DNA of 64,000 nt, from assembly GCA_030323885.1 (NCBI GenBank), contig CM059187.1, positions 84,714,027 through 84,778,026 on the forward strand. Reading direction: 5' to 3'. The stretch is from Branchipolynoe longqiensis. Lineage: Eukaryota > Annelida > Polychaeta > Phyllodocida > Polynoidae. This document shows positions 33,727-44,769 of this stretch, piece after piece. The notes under the pieces were generated by a model. The model saw only the letters and a list, made by a program, of their open reading frames with translations, ran no database searches and was not told where the DNA came from. A program made the position numbers and the translations under genes. Positions within the stretch are counted from its first letter, which is position 1, and every line of letters starts with the position of its first letter.

Positions 33727-34155
33727 CTGGTCATGCCATACATATTGGTTTGTTAAGGCCCTGTCACACTATGACGTAACGACGTCAGCATAGGGAGAAC
33801 ATGAAAAACGTTGAACTTCTCGGCGTAGTATGCAAATTTGGGCACAAGTTGAACGTGGATGCAACGTAGTTGATGAGAGCATAACGTCGGTAAAGTGTAG
33901 TGATAGCATCATTCAACGAGAGAGGACAATGTAATTATGCTCACGGAATGTTATGTACATTATTCCATCGCCAGAACTATTTTGTGTTACGTTACATGAC
34001 GTTACATACTTCATGACACATATGAACCTATGGTGGACGTACGTTCGGCATACGTTCTCCTGACGTTCACCGTTTTTCACATTCTCCCTACGCTGAGGTC
34101 ATCACATCATAGTGTGACAGGGCCTTAACAAACCAATATGTATGGCATGACCAGG
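33727..34155. mobile_element. TTAA-element d within a larger inverted repeat
   Basis: TTAA at 33753-33756 and 34125-34128 bounds an element with ends TTAAGGCCCTGTCACACTAT, inverted at the right. The inside is rich in ACGT words (ATGACGTAACGACGTCAGC). The mirror symmetry continues outside TTAA for another 26 bp without mismatch: CCTGGTCATGCCATACATAT then TGGTTTG on the left, and its complement on the right. The palindromic arm is therefore about 88 bp. Non-coding. Confidence 0.85.
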
Positions 34156-34373
34156 CACCTTATGTTGGAGTTACGTCGACAATTTTGAACAGGTTCAAAA
34201 CCTTGACGAATGCCGACGTAAGACGACGTAACGTGACATAGCTCGACATCAGTCTAACGTAATTTTGACGTCATCATAATGTAACCCAACGTATGTCAAT
34301 GTCAACATAATGACGAAACGTGAGCACGTCAGACTTATGTTGGCTCGTTATGTCGTAGTGTGACAGGGGTATT
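34156..34373. mobile_element. Half of a TTAA-element d relative
   Basis: The body is full of ACGT words (GACGTAAGACGACGTAACGT). It ends with GTCGTAGTGTGACAGGGGTA then TTA, the same terminus as element d. The other terminus is absent and its place is taken by the inverted flank of element d. Confidence 0.7.
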
Positions 34374-34479
34374 ACAGTGGAGATATTGCACAAGAGGCAC
34401 AAACTCCACATGGGGAAGTCAGTAAATATTACCCGTACATCAGGTTTTCTTAGAGTGCAACAAAGGGCTCATGCACTTA

Positions 34480-34652
34480 AAGTTGCATAGTCCGATGAAA
34501 GACTACACATATGTCTATGTGGTGTGGGAGCTTAAAAATCCCTTGGGTCAGTAAAAGTGTAGGCCCGGGCTTTCTATCGACAAACTGTCTAATGGTGAAA
34601 AGAAGTATATTCAGACTTATCCTTGATAGGCAGTATAAATCTTCAAGAATTC
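34480..34652 (+). mobile_element. MITE-1 terminus fused to SINE-B 3' half
   Basis: AAAGTTGCATAGTCCGATGA (34481-34500) is the MITE-1 left end. Ten bases later SINE-B begins in mid-body (TATGTGGTGTGGGAGCTTAA ... AGGCAGTATAAATCTTCAAG). At 55 kb SINE-B sits inside MITE-1, so this is a deletion derivative of such a nested arrangement or an independent junction. Confidence 0.75.
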
Positions 34653-34989
34653 TTTTTTTTAAAGCACATTTCCGAAACCGACGCACTTATCTAGATTTGA
34701 GCTGACATGTCCGATGTAGACTCTGGTGCATTTATTAAACACACATTACTGCATAGAAGGAAATATACTGTGCACACATTTATGCGCCAACACTACATAC
34801 ATATGCACACACTCATGGATCTTAGCCATACACACACAACACATGTGCACACAATCACGCAACAAATCAATACGCACCTACCCACAAAACACATGCCCGC
34901 AGACTCAAGTATCTAACCAATACACACACAAAACACACATCCATTTACAAAATCCACATCTACATACAAGATGCATGCATTCGACCGGA

Positions 34990-35150
34990 CACAGTCGCAT
35001 AATCAGTAGGCTTCCCCTGCGAAATGTCAGGAATTCATATCCCGGCCGAGTCAAACTAATGAGTTACAAATTGAGACTTCTCGTTATCAAGCCTGGTGCT
35101 TGGCATTATTAGAATTGGACATGGACTGTTTGGATCAGTATCAGCATATC
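34990..35150 (+). mobile_element. SINE-C, diverged 5' half
   Basis: GTCGCATAATCAGTAGGCTT ... GAATTCATATCCCGGCCGAG (degraded B-box), then GCCTGGTGCTTGGCATTATT and GGACATGGACTGTTTGGATC. A CA-rich tract lies just upstream (34740-34975). The 3' half is replaced by the CCCACA array. Confidence 0.65.
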
Positions 35151-36530
35151 AAAACCATACCACACCCCATATTCACACATCCATACTCACACCCACAACC
35201 ATACTCAAGCCCACATCCACACGCACACACACACACTCCCATAGCCACACTTCTCGCCACACCCACAGACATACCAACACCCACATCACATCCATGCCCA
35301 TACCCTAGCCACACCCACACCCACTCCGACACACACACCAATGCCAACATCCAGACCCACACCTGCAGTCATAACCACATATCCACCCACCCATCCACAT
35401 GCGCACCCCACATCAACACCCACACGTACACACCCACATCCACCCCCCACGCTCACGTGCACATCAAGGGACACACACAACCACCACCCCCACCTCCACA
35501 TGCACACCCACACATCCACACTCACACCCACACACATCCACATCAACACATACACATCCACATCCACACCCACGCTCACATGTGAATGAACACCCACATC
35601 CACACCCATATCCACATCCACACCCAAACCCACACCCACGGCCACACATCCACACCCAACCATCCACAACCACACCCATCCCCACCAAAACCCACCCACC
35701 AACACCCACATTCACGTGCACACCAAGGGACATAGACACATCCACCCCCCCCCACCTCCACATCCACACCCACACATCCACACCCATACCCACACACATC
35801 CATATCCAATCATCCACACCCAAATCCACACCCACGCTCACACGCGCATCACACCCAGATCCACACCCACATCAACACCCACACCCAAACCCACACCCAC
35901 GCCCACATATCCACGCCCACACACACACCCAACCATCCACAACCAAAACCATCCGCACCAACACCCACCCATCCACACCCACATTCACACCAACGCTCAC
36001 ATGCGCATCAATGCCCACATACACACCCGCACCCATACATCCACACCCACACCCATACATCCACATCCACACCCATGCTCACATGTGCATAAACGGGCCC
36101 ACCCACGCACACCCACACACCCACATCCACACGCATGCTCACATGCACATCAACACCCACACCCACACCCACACCCATACATCCACAGCCACATCCAAAC
36201 CCACACATCCACACCCACAAATCCACACCCATATCCACACCCACACATCCACCCACACCCACACCCACACCCACACATCCACATCCACACCCACGCTCAT
36301 ATGCGAATCAATACCCCCACCCACACCGACACTCATCCATTCACACATCCACTCCCACATCCACACCCACACATCCACACCCACATATCCACATCCACAA
36401 CCATGCCCACCCATCCACACCCACATCCACACCCACGCTCACATGCGAATCAACAGCCCCACCCCACCCCCCACCCCCACCCCCACCCCCACCCCCACCC
36501 CCACCCACACCCACACCCACACGCTCGTGG
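35151..36530. repeat. CCCACA/CCACAT hexamer array, 1.38 kb
   Basis: Hexanucleotide-based array on the top strand (CACACCCACATCCACACCCA) with interspersed GCTCACATGCGCATCAA units about every 120-280 bp, suggesting a higher-order repeat. It ends in (CCCCCA)n at 36460-36505. The 426-codon His/Pro/Thr frame is a by-product. Confidence 0.95.
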
Positions 36531-37028
36531 TGAGCGAGCGGACGCGACCGGGTACAAATGTCCGATATGCAGTCAGGGACGCAGGCTCCAGATTCCGTCG
36601 AGTGAAAAGGGCACCAGATAATGATGACTCTAAACCGGTACTGGTGGCCGCCCACTCTGTAGAAGTGGCCGGTGTGTGAGGAGCGGGAGGTTCCCCGCGC
36701 TGAGTGCCCGAAGTAAGCATTCTACATGGAGACGCCATATTGATTACACCTGGGCATACGGCGTTGTAGTCTAGTCCGAGTGTGGATGGGGGCTGAGTGA
36801 ATTCAAAGTCACAGCCTCCTTTGAAACCACAAAATCCCACCGCATATGATGACTTGTATGATCCCACCTGGAAGTATACATACAATCGCCTCCCTTCAGC
36901 TTTAATACAACACTCTAAAGTGCTCTTCATTCTTTGCGTGTGTGTAGTTACATTCGTTGATTACAGTTTTGTTGTTCTTGGTACAGTAGTTGTTTAAGCA
37001 GGGGAAATTTCAGTCGCAGACGACTGCT
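36531..37028. other. No recognisable gene
   Basis: Mixed-composition sequence. The frames that enter here come from the neighbouring array. No exon-like motif. Confidence 0.35.
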
Positions 37029-37029
37029 C

Positions 37030-37170
37030 TTCCTCATTCCACTGCTCCTTGCCCTATCCTAGTAATGCAGAGTGTCTGTGCAGGAAGTGACAAGTATCAA
37101 TTTTTAAGTCATTAGTTTGACTCGACCAGGATTCGAACCCACATTCCCACGATCTACCAACACGGGTACA
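37030..37170 (-). mobile_element. SINE-C, 5' half only
   Basis: CTTGCCCTATCCTAGTAATG, AGGAAGTGACAAGTATCAAT, CTCGACCAGGATTCGAACCC and CGATCTACCAACACGGG. The tail half is missing. Confidence 0.8.
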
Positions 37171-37199
37171 TATTCCGATGGTTTTGAATTATCGCATTA

Positions 37200-37510
37200 G
37201 TCTTTTTTGAAGAAATATATATGTTCGATATAATCTACCTTAATTTAAGTTGAAGTAAGATATATTCACACATTGCCAACAGTTAAGATATGTGAAGTGA
37301 AAACATGCTAAATTAATATTGTTGTGTATGTCTAAATGCTTGATACCATTGGCTTCAGCAGAGAGAGGTTCTATTAAATTGCCTTGGTGTTCCCTTCTGT
37401 TCTCTACTTGCACCAACTGCACCTGTGTCTAAGTTAGATATGTCTAATTAAATAAGAGAAAGTGCTTTCGTTTCGAAAATTGTATGATTCCATTTAATTA
37501 TGCATATTTA
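37200..37510 (+). mobile_element. MITE-1 copy without left terminus
   Basis: TCGATATAATCTACCTTAAT, GAGGTTCTATTAAATTGCCT, GTCTAAGTTAGATATGTCTA and TTTCGTTTCGAAAATTG align with the 8.4- and 55-kb copies. Termini are eroded. Confidence 0.7.
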
Positions 37511-37564
37511 AGTCTGATGACTATGAACTGTGAACAATTGGTCTTCCTCAGTCCGATCCAATGA

Positions 37565-38270
37565 TATGTGTGTATTATCATGGCAATATGTGTGCAGTAT
37601 CACAGTAATATGTATGTAGGACCACAGTAATATGTGTGTAGTATCACATTAACATGTCTGTAGGACCACAGTAATATGTGTGTAATATCACAGTAACATT
37701 TGTGCAGTAAACAGTAATATGTGTGTAGTGTGTGTTTGTTGTTTGTTTGTTGTTGTTTTACGTCCTAGCAACATCTAAGGTCATATCAGGACGGGTGTGT
37801 GTAGTGTCACACCAAACTTGTGTGTGGTATCAAAGTAATATGAGTGTATTATCACAGTAACATGTGTGTAGGATCGCGTTAATATGTGTGTATTATCACG
37901 CTAATGTGTGTGTAGTATCACAGTAACATGTGTGTAGTATCAGTAACATGTGTAGTATCACATCATGTGTGTGTAGGATCACGGTAATATGTGTGTAGTA
38001 TTACGGTAATGCGTGTGTAGTATCACATCAAAATGTGCGTAGTGTCACCGTAAACTGTGGGTAGTATCACAGTAATATGTGTGTAGTATCACAGTAATAT
38101 GTGTGTAGTATCACAGTAACATGTGTGTAGTTTCACACCAAACATGTGTGTAGTATCACAGTAATATCTGTGTAGTATCACATCAAAATGTGTGTAGTAT
38201 CACATTCACATATGTGTAGTATCGCAGAGATATATGTGAAGTATCACACCAAATATGTGTGTAGTTAAAT
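37565..38270. repeat. 22-bp minisatellite (GTGTGTAGTATCACAGTAAT)
   Basis: About 28 units of ATGTGTGTAGTATCACAGTA and variants (CACACCAAAC, CACATCAAAA). A SINE-C tail fragment (TTACGTCCTAGCAACATCTA, 37738-37797) interrupts it, and the array resumes in register after the fragment. Spacing and sequence are too regular and unit-like for CRISPR, and the genome is eukaryotic. Confidence 0.9.
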
Positions 38271-38695
38271 CGGCACATGTCATAAGTATACATGTGATTA
38301 CAAGTCTTCACGGTGAGGGTTTGGTCTGCCCCTATTGGGATGACCGTATCACACTGATCACGCACCTCTAGTGAGACCCAACCTTCAAGTAAGTGTTCTC
38401 CATCTGCTTCAGCAGCAGTCCGATCATGGTTCATACAGATAGACAAGATCGGAACATAATTCGTGATGTAAAATACCGGGTCTACTCTACTAAAGGGTCG
38501 TTTACTTGAAAAAGAATATGAAGAGTAATGCACACTCTATATTTTACTTGTAAACCTAAATGAGACGTTATAGCGTTCCAAATCCAGACGTAATTCGTGA
38601 ATAGTTATTATATGCTACATTATCTACTGTAAGATGTACATTATTTATTGAAAGATTATTCACCTAAAATTAACATCCATCTTCCACCTCTCACA
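38271..38695. other. No recognisable gene
   Basis: A 116-codon minus frame (38183-38533) overlaps the minisatellite and has no domain. Otherwise AT-rich. Confidence 0.35.
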
Positions 38696-38698
38696 TCT

Positions 38699-38805
38699 TT
38701 TGTTGTTGTTGTAAATAAAGTCATTGAATAAAGTCATTTGTCAGCGCCGTGGCACTGGTCTTCCAGCCATGTGACAATACAGTTATTTACAATATATGTA
38801 TATGT
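38699..38805 (+). repeat. Repeat E copy
   Basis: TTTTGTTGTTGTTGTAAATA, then the core TTTGTCAGCGCCGTGGCACT followed by GGTCTTCCAGCCATGTGACA, then TTATTTACA. Confidence 0.75.
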
Positions 38806-39104
38806 AGTCTGATATTGTCATCAGCAGCTAGCTCAAATCAGCTGAAATATCAATATTAAACATTCAAAGACTTACATATGGTATAGTTTGAGAATTCACA
38901 TATAAAAATAGCAGTTATATGTTTAATATTAGATACATACATGTGTATTGATTAGACCTTTACATTACATATTCATGTTTTTTGTGTCTTGCTGAATACT
39001 ACTACTAAGACGAGCCAGTGCAATCATAATTTCATTAGTATGGGGTTTGAGTTGCTCAGCGCTATGTTTTTGAACTCGGTAAATAAGTCCACAGCAATGA
39101 CTCG

Positions 39105-39425
39105 GTAAGAGCACTGGCTGGCTTTCCATACAGATGATCGCGGGTTCGAACCCCGGCCACCTCAAAGAAATGGCGTGCAATATTGATATTATTATTAAAC
39201 ACTACCTAACATGGCCGTCAGCATTACTAGGATGGGGAAAAGACTAGCTTGTTCAGTATCAGGATAACATAACTGAGTGGGATATTCGATCACGGTGCCC
39301 TGGCCTTGGTCTCAAAGAGGAGCAGCACTACAACGTCGCCATTGTTGCACGCTGTCGATGGCGGTGGCCATCCTGATATGACCGTTGCTGTTGCTCGGGT
39401 GGAACACCACAATAACCAATAACTA
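39105..39425 (+). mobile_element. SINE-C-like full-length diverged copy
   Basis: The head is AAGAGCACTGGCTGGCTTTC with B-box GCGGGTTCGAACCCCGGCCA. The body is GTTCAGTATCAGGATAACAT, GAGCAGCACTACAACGTCGC, CCATCCTGATATGACCG and ACACCACAATAACC. The head differs from other SINE-C heads, implying a subfamily or head replacement. Confidence 0.75.
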
Positions 39426-39475
39426 AATCCTAAGTCCACAAATCCGACAATAAAACTATATGAAGCTAATATAAG

Positions 39476-39667
39476 TACAATGCAACCTCCCTAAATCGAC
39501 CGACCATGGGAGCGACATTAAATGGTCCATTTAGGGAGGTGGCTACTTTAGGGATTTTTTAAAATTTCGTTTCAATAGTATTGTATATCGTTTGTGAACA
39601 AATACAGCGATTTATATAGGGAAGTGGTCGATCTGTGGAGGTGGTCAGTTACAGAGATTTTACTGTA
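39476..39667. mobile_element. TA-flanked Tc1/pogo-type MITE
   Basis: It runs from TACAATGCAACCTCCCTAAA to GTTACAGAGATTTTACTGTA. The complement of the right end, TACAGTAAAATCTCTGTAAC, has the CAGTARAACCTC-like look of pogo/Tigger termini. The interior repeats GGTCRATYTRKGGAGGTGG in both orientations. About 190 bp, TA at both ends, non-coding. Confidence 0.65.
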
Positions 39668-39983
39668 GACATATATGACCCCATGCAACAGTCCAGACCG
39701 CGAATAAATAGATGATTTACGTTATATTATACAACAATAAAACAATTGCACGGACAAAATGCGGGTGAATAAAACTGTCCTCAATCCTTGATGCAGTGAA
39801 TGTATTATGGAAAGGCATGAATCTAAACACCATTAATTGCTAAATTAATGGCTAAGCATTGGTCCACAGGGAGTATTAACTAGCAGATTATGAGGGAAGA
39901 CGCAGGGCCAACCGGAAATACAAACTGAAGTCATCAACACAGATCTGAGGTGTGCTTAAATACACCACCCCGATGGACTGCTT

Positions 39984-40312
39984 GGTTGGTTGTTGGAGTT
40001 TTACATCCTGGCAACATCTAAGGTCATATCAGGATGAGTACCGACTTGTGACAGTGAACATTCATGGTGACTTTATAGTGCTGCCCCACTGGGAAATCAG
40101 ACCACTGACATCAGGACCCGATATCCCACTCAGTCACATTATCCTGACATTGAGCTAACCAGTCCTTGCCCTATCCTAATAATGCCAAGCACCAGGCTAG
40201 GAAGCGGCACGTATCAATGTTATAAGCCATTGATTTAATTCGATGGGGGATCGAATTCCCGAATTTCCCCACGCGAGGCCCACGCTCTACTAATTTGGCC
40301 ACTCCGCCCGAT
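39984..40312 (-). mobile_element. SINE-C, full-length
   Basis: GGTTGGTTGTTGGAGTTTTA through GTGACTTTATAGTGCTGCCC and ATTGAGCTAACCAGTCCTTG to GCTCTACTAATTTGGCCACT. On the minus strand it starts GGGCGGAGTGGCCAAATTAG (A-box); the B-box GAATTCGATCCCC is weak. Confidence 0.85.
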
Positions 40313-40885
40313 TCCTGATGGATGATATAATATCAATGATAGAGGTCAAAATCAACTACTGAATTCCAACGAGCAAAATGAAATGCATTTACAATGAAAT
40401 GGGAGTAAGTGAATTGATGGCTAGAGAGCGTTGAACATCTATAATTAATTTGAATTGTCCACTTGGAGGTAGACTGAGAGTAGGATTCCGAAGTAATGTC
40501 TATGTACAAGAGTATATCATATGCAATGGACTAGAGATTATCTATGCTGGCAATTATACCCTGATAAACTCAGGCATATTGCCAATACTCGCATCGCACA
40601 GGAAGGAGGAGGAAATTAATGGCCATATGAGTTATTATGTTAAAGGGTGACAAGCAGTCTGGTTCCCAGGCCACGTGACTATAATGTGGTAATTCATACG
40701 CTAGATGCTAAACACAGGTTCAGGCTGAGGTAAGTGTACTACCTAAATCCCACCGTGCCTTGCCGGGAGTGTGTCTTGAGCTGCCTCTAGGTCTGGGATC
40801 AGAATATGCCTTCCAATATCTAGCCAATAGGCGGCTATCATATCTACAATGGGTTATGAGGTCCGATCCAATATAACGTCAGATT
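40313..40885. other. No recognisable gene
   Basis: A 66-codon frame at 40450-40650 is unremarkable. No repeat match. Confidence 0.35.
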
Positions 40886-41195
40886 GGTGGTGATGTGGGG
40901 TGTTGTGGGATGGTGTGTTGTGCTGCGGGGTGCGGGGTGATTTGGGGTGATGTGGGATGGTGTTGGGGATGTGGGATGGTGTTGGATGGAACGGGTGGTT
41001 GGGTGTGGCGTGGTGTGGCATGGTGTGGGGTGGTGTGGCATGGTGAGGGGCAGTGTGGCGTAGCGTGGGGGGCAGTGTGGAATGGTTTGGGACAGTATGG
41101 CGTGGTGTGGGGCAGCGTGTCTTGCTGTGTCGCGCGGAGTGCCGTGATGCGGAGCGGTGGGGCGTGGTGTGGGGTGGTGTGTCTTGCTCTGGCCG
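40886..41195. repeat. GTGTGGGGTG low-complexity block
   Basis: Irregular GTGTGGGATGGTGTTGGG words on the top strand, period about 10-11. Frames (His/Pro-rich minus, Gly/Val/Trp-rich plus) are compositional. Confidence 0.85.
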
Positions 41196-41457
41196 AACAT
41201 GCCATTTTCAGATTTCCCCATTCGTGCAGCCATGAACCAGATATTTGCATTTCTGATAGTTTAAAACGCACATTCCATTATTAGTTAGGAATCCGGAATG
41301 GAATATCCCTTCAGAAAAAAAGAAGAAGATAAATTAGAGGGTGACGTGTCAGATGCCAATTACCATTACTGAGAACAGGATTATACATGACTTACATTTA
41401 GGGATGCCCTGTGCTTACTTGACTGGCACTGGTTCCGTTCCAAGAGACTGAAGTTAT

Positions 41458-43465
41458 ATGGGTGTGGCTGTTGGTGTGGGTGTGGGTGTGGGTGTGGGTG
41501 TGGGTGTGGGTGTGGGTGTGGGTGTGGTTGTGGGTGTGGGTGTGGGGGTGGGTGTGGGTGTGGGGGTGGGTGTGGGGGTGTGGGTGTTGGTGTGGGGTGT
41601 GGGTGTGGGTGTGGGTGTGGGTGTGGGGTGGGTGGGGGTGTGGGGTGGGTGGGGTGGGTGTGGGTGTGGGTGGGGGTGTGGGTGCGGGTGGGCGGGTGCG
41701 GGTGCGGGTGGCGGGGTGCGGGTGCGGGTGGCGGGTGGGGGTGGGGTGGGGTGTGGGTGTGGGTGGTGGGGTGGGGTGTGGGTGTTGGTGTGGGTGTGGT
41801 GTTGGTGTGGGTGTGGGTGTGGGTGTGGGTGTTGGTGTTGGTGTTGGTGTGAGTGTTGGTGTGGGTCTGGGTGCGGTGTGGGTACTGGTGTGGATGTGGG
41901 TGTGGGTGTGGGTGCTGGTGTGGGTGTGGGTGTGGGTGCTGGTGTGGGTGTGGGTGCTGGTGTGGGTGTGGGTGTGGGTGTGGGTGTGGGTGTGGGTGTG
42001 GGTGTGGTGTGCGGTGTGGTGGGTGGGTGGTGCGTGTGGGTGTGGGAATGGGTACTGGTGTGGGGGTGGGTGTTGGGTGTTGGTGTGGTGTGGGGTGCGG
42101 GTGCGGGTGCGGATGCGGGTGGGGGTGGGGTGTGGGTGTGGGTGTGGGTGTGGGTGTGGGTGTGGGTGGGGTGTGGGTGTGGGTGTGGGTGTGGAGGTGG
42201 GTGTTGGTGTGGGTGTGCGTGTGGGTGTGGGTGTGGGTGTTGGTGTGGGTGTGGGCGTGGGTACTGGTGTGGGTGTTGGTGTTGGTGTTGGTGTGGGTGT
42301 GGGTGCGGGTGCGGGTACTGGTGTGGGTGTGGGTGTGGGTGTGGGGATGGGGGTGGGTGTGGGTGTGGATGTGGGATGGGGTGTGGGTGTGGGTGTGTGT
42401 GGGTGCGGGTGGGGGTGTGGGTGGTGGGGGTGGGGGTGGATGTGCGTGTGTCTGTGGGTGTGGGTGTGGGTGTGGGTGTTGGTGTGGGTGAGGGTACTGG
42501 TGTGGGTGTTGGTGTTGGTGTTGGTGTGGGTGTGGGTGCGGGTGCGGGTACTGGTGTGGATGTGGGTGTGGGTGTGGGTGCTGGTGTGGGTGTGGGTGTG
42601 GTTGTGGGTGTGGATGTGGATGTGGATGTGGGTGTGTGTGCGTGTGCGTCTGCGTGTGGGTGTGGGTATGGGTACTGGTGTGGGTGTGGGTGTTGGTGTT
42701 GGTGTAGTATGGGTGCGGGTGTGGGTGCGGATGCGGATGCGGGTACTGGTGTGGGTGTGGGTGTGGGTGCTGGTGTGGGTGTGGTTGTGGGTGTGCGTGT
42801 GGGTGTGGGTGTGGGCGTGGGTGCTGGTGCTGGTGTGGTGTGGGTGTGGGTGTGGGTGTGGGTGTGGGTTTGGGTGTGGGTGTGGGTGTGGGTGTGGATG
42901 TGTGGGTGGGTGTTGGTGTGGGTGTGGGTGTGGGCGTGTGTGTGGGTGTGGGTGTTGGTATTGGTGTTCGTCTGGGTGTGGGTGTAGGCGTGGATGTGGG
43001 TGTGGGTGTGGGTGTGGGTCTGGGTATGGATGTGGGTGTGGGTGTGGGTGTGGGGATGGGAGTGGGTGTGGGTGTGGATGTGGGTGTGGGTGTGGGTGTG
43101 GGTGTGTGTGGGTGTGGGTGTGGGTGTGTGTGTGGGTGTGGGTGTGGGTGTGTGTGTGGGGGGGTATGGGTGTTGGTGTGGGTGTGGGTGTGGGTGTGGG
43201 TGTGGGTGTGGGTGTGCGTGTGCCTGTGGGTGTGGGTGTGGGTGTGGGTGTTGGTGTTGATGTTGGTGTTGGTGTGAGTTTGGTTGTGAGTGAGTGTGAA
43301 TTTGGGTGTGGGTGTGTGCATCTGGATGGGTGTGGGTGGGGGTATGGATGTCAGTTCGAGGGTAGCTGTGGATGTGGGCGTGACTGTGCATCTAGGTATG
43401 AGTGTCAGTATACGCATGGGCGTGGGTATGGGTGTGTGTGTGGGTGTATGTGTGTGTGGGTGTGA
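41458..43465. repeat. GGGTGT hexamer array, 2.0 kb
   Basis: More than 300 near-perfect units of GGGTGT on the top strand, with GGGTGC, GGTGTT, GGGTAC and GGATGT variants in clusters that repeat at longer range (GGTACTGGTGTGGGTGTTGG recurs). Every four units form a G3N3 quadruplex motif, so the array is a continuous G4-capable tract. Frames of 509-678 codons on both strands, in several phases, prove they are artefacts of a stop-free hexamer. Most likely an expanded microsatellite. Confidence 0.97.
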
Positions 43466-44240
43466 CGTGTTTGAATATGGGCGTAGCTTCAGATACTGGT
43501 ATGCATGCTGGTCTGATGTATCAATGGTGTAAAATTACGGATTCATCTTGATCAACGTATGCATAAAATTGTCTCTCTTGTAAGATTCCAACATATTATT
43601 CAGAAAATGTCATTTAAGTTTTACTCATATAGATTAACAGATTGTCCACACTTATAATTAAAATAATGTTTTATGTGTTGCGTCGGTAGAGGAGCATTTT
43701 AAAATCATTTTATACTGTGCTGCATAAGTCTATTATATATATATTTCCGAAGGGAAATAAATACATGTCATAAACATTGTGCTTCTTTCATTCTCCTTTT
43801 CTTCATCAACTGTAGTTACATTTAATGGACATTGTAACTGGATATAATAAGGATGTTGAAATAAACTTGATTGAATTGATTTCAATTCTGTATGTGAATG
43901 TTGGTGTGGGGATTTGGCTGTGAACATGCATGCCTGTGTGGATGTGTATTGTGGGTGTGGGTGTGAGTGTGACTGTAGGTGCGTGCGAGTAAGAGGGCCG
44001 GTGTGAGTATTGGTTCTGCTATAAGTGTGGGTCTTAATTATGTGGGTGTGAGTGTAAGTCTGGACGCGGGTGTGCATTGATTTAAATGTGGGTATGAGAG
44101 TGAGTGTGAGTGTAAGTGCGAGGGTGGGTATGGAGGCTTAGATCTAAGGACTGAGATGCACAACATAGATGGAAATAAATAAAATGCCCTTTTATCCATT
44201 CCCTCTGCAGGCCTGTGTATAAAAGGATCTAAATGTGGGG
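43466..44240. other. No gene; decayed GTGTGGGTGTGAGTG words
   Basis: AT-rich to 43890, then a loose extension of GTGTGGATGTG/GTGAGTGTGA words at 43900-44125 linking the two arrays. CATTTAATGGACATTGTAAC at 43818 slightly resembles 14.73 kb (both followed by GAAATAAACTT and GATTGAATT), suggesting a short dispersed repeat. Confidence 0.45.
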
Positions 44241-44245
44241 ATGGA

Positions 44246-44440
44246 CGTGAGTGTGAGTGTGAGTGTGAGTGTGAGTGTGAGTGTGAGTGTGAGTGTGAGT
44301 GTGAGTGTGAGTGTGAGTGTGAGTGAGTGTGAGTGTGAGTGAGTGTGAGTGTGAGTGCGAGTGTGAGTGTGAGTGTGAGTGAGTGTGAGTGTGAGTGTGA
44401 GTGTGAGTGTGAGTGTGAGTGTGAGTGTGACTGTGAGGAT
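44246..44440. repeat. GTGAGT hexamer array
   Basis: About 32 units of GAGTGT/GTGAGT, almost perfect, with three GAGTGAGTGT phase shifts. Confidence 0.95.
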
Positions 44441-44769
44441 GGGTGTGGAGGTTTAGAGGTAAGGGTTGAGATACAACATATCAATGAAAAAAAACCACCA
44501 AAAACCTTTAATCGATGCACACTGCAGTCCTGTATGTAAATACATGGACTACCAAAGCGACGCAGAACAATGTCAAGCATCTGCAGCTAGATACATAGCA
44601 CCCACACTTCGGTGGTGATAACTAGATAACAGAGCTGGGATTCGTCACGATGGGATCATGGCAAAGGCATAGATGGAAGTCTGGCAATAAAAGTGCGAGG
44701 TTGCGTGTACTTAGGGGTGTCCAGTTCGATTGTGTGGATCGAGATATCATACTGCCCTAACAGCCACCC

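Noticed and set aside
35399..36679. 426-codon His/Pro/Thr-rich frame
   Set aside because: Direct translation of the CCCACA array, with overlapping frames in other phases.
37565..38270. Regular repeats that might suggest a CRISPR array
   Set aside because: Contiguous 22-bp units without unique spacers, in a eukaryotic genome full of SINEs.
41381..43417. Open frames of 645-678 codons (His/Pro/Thr) and 509-667 codons (Gly/Val/Cys/Trp)
   Set aside because: They exist in several frames on both strands at once because the GGGTGT hexamer contains no stop codon. No start context, domain or codon bias.
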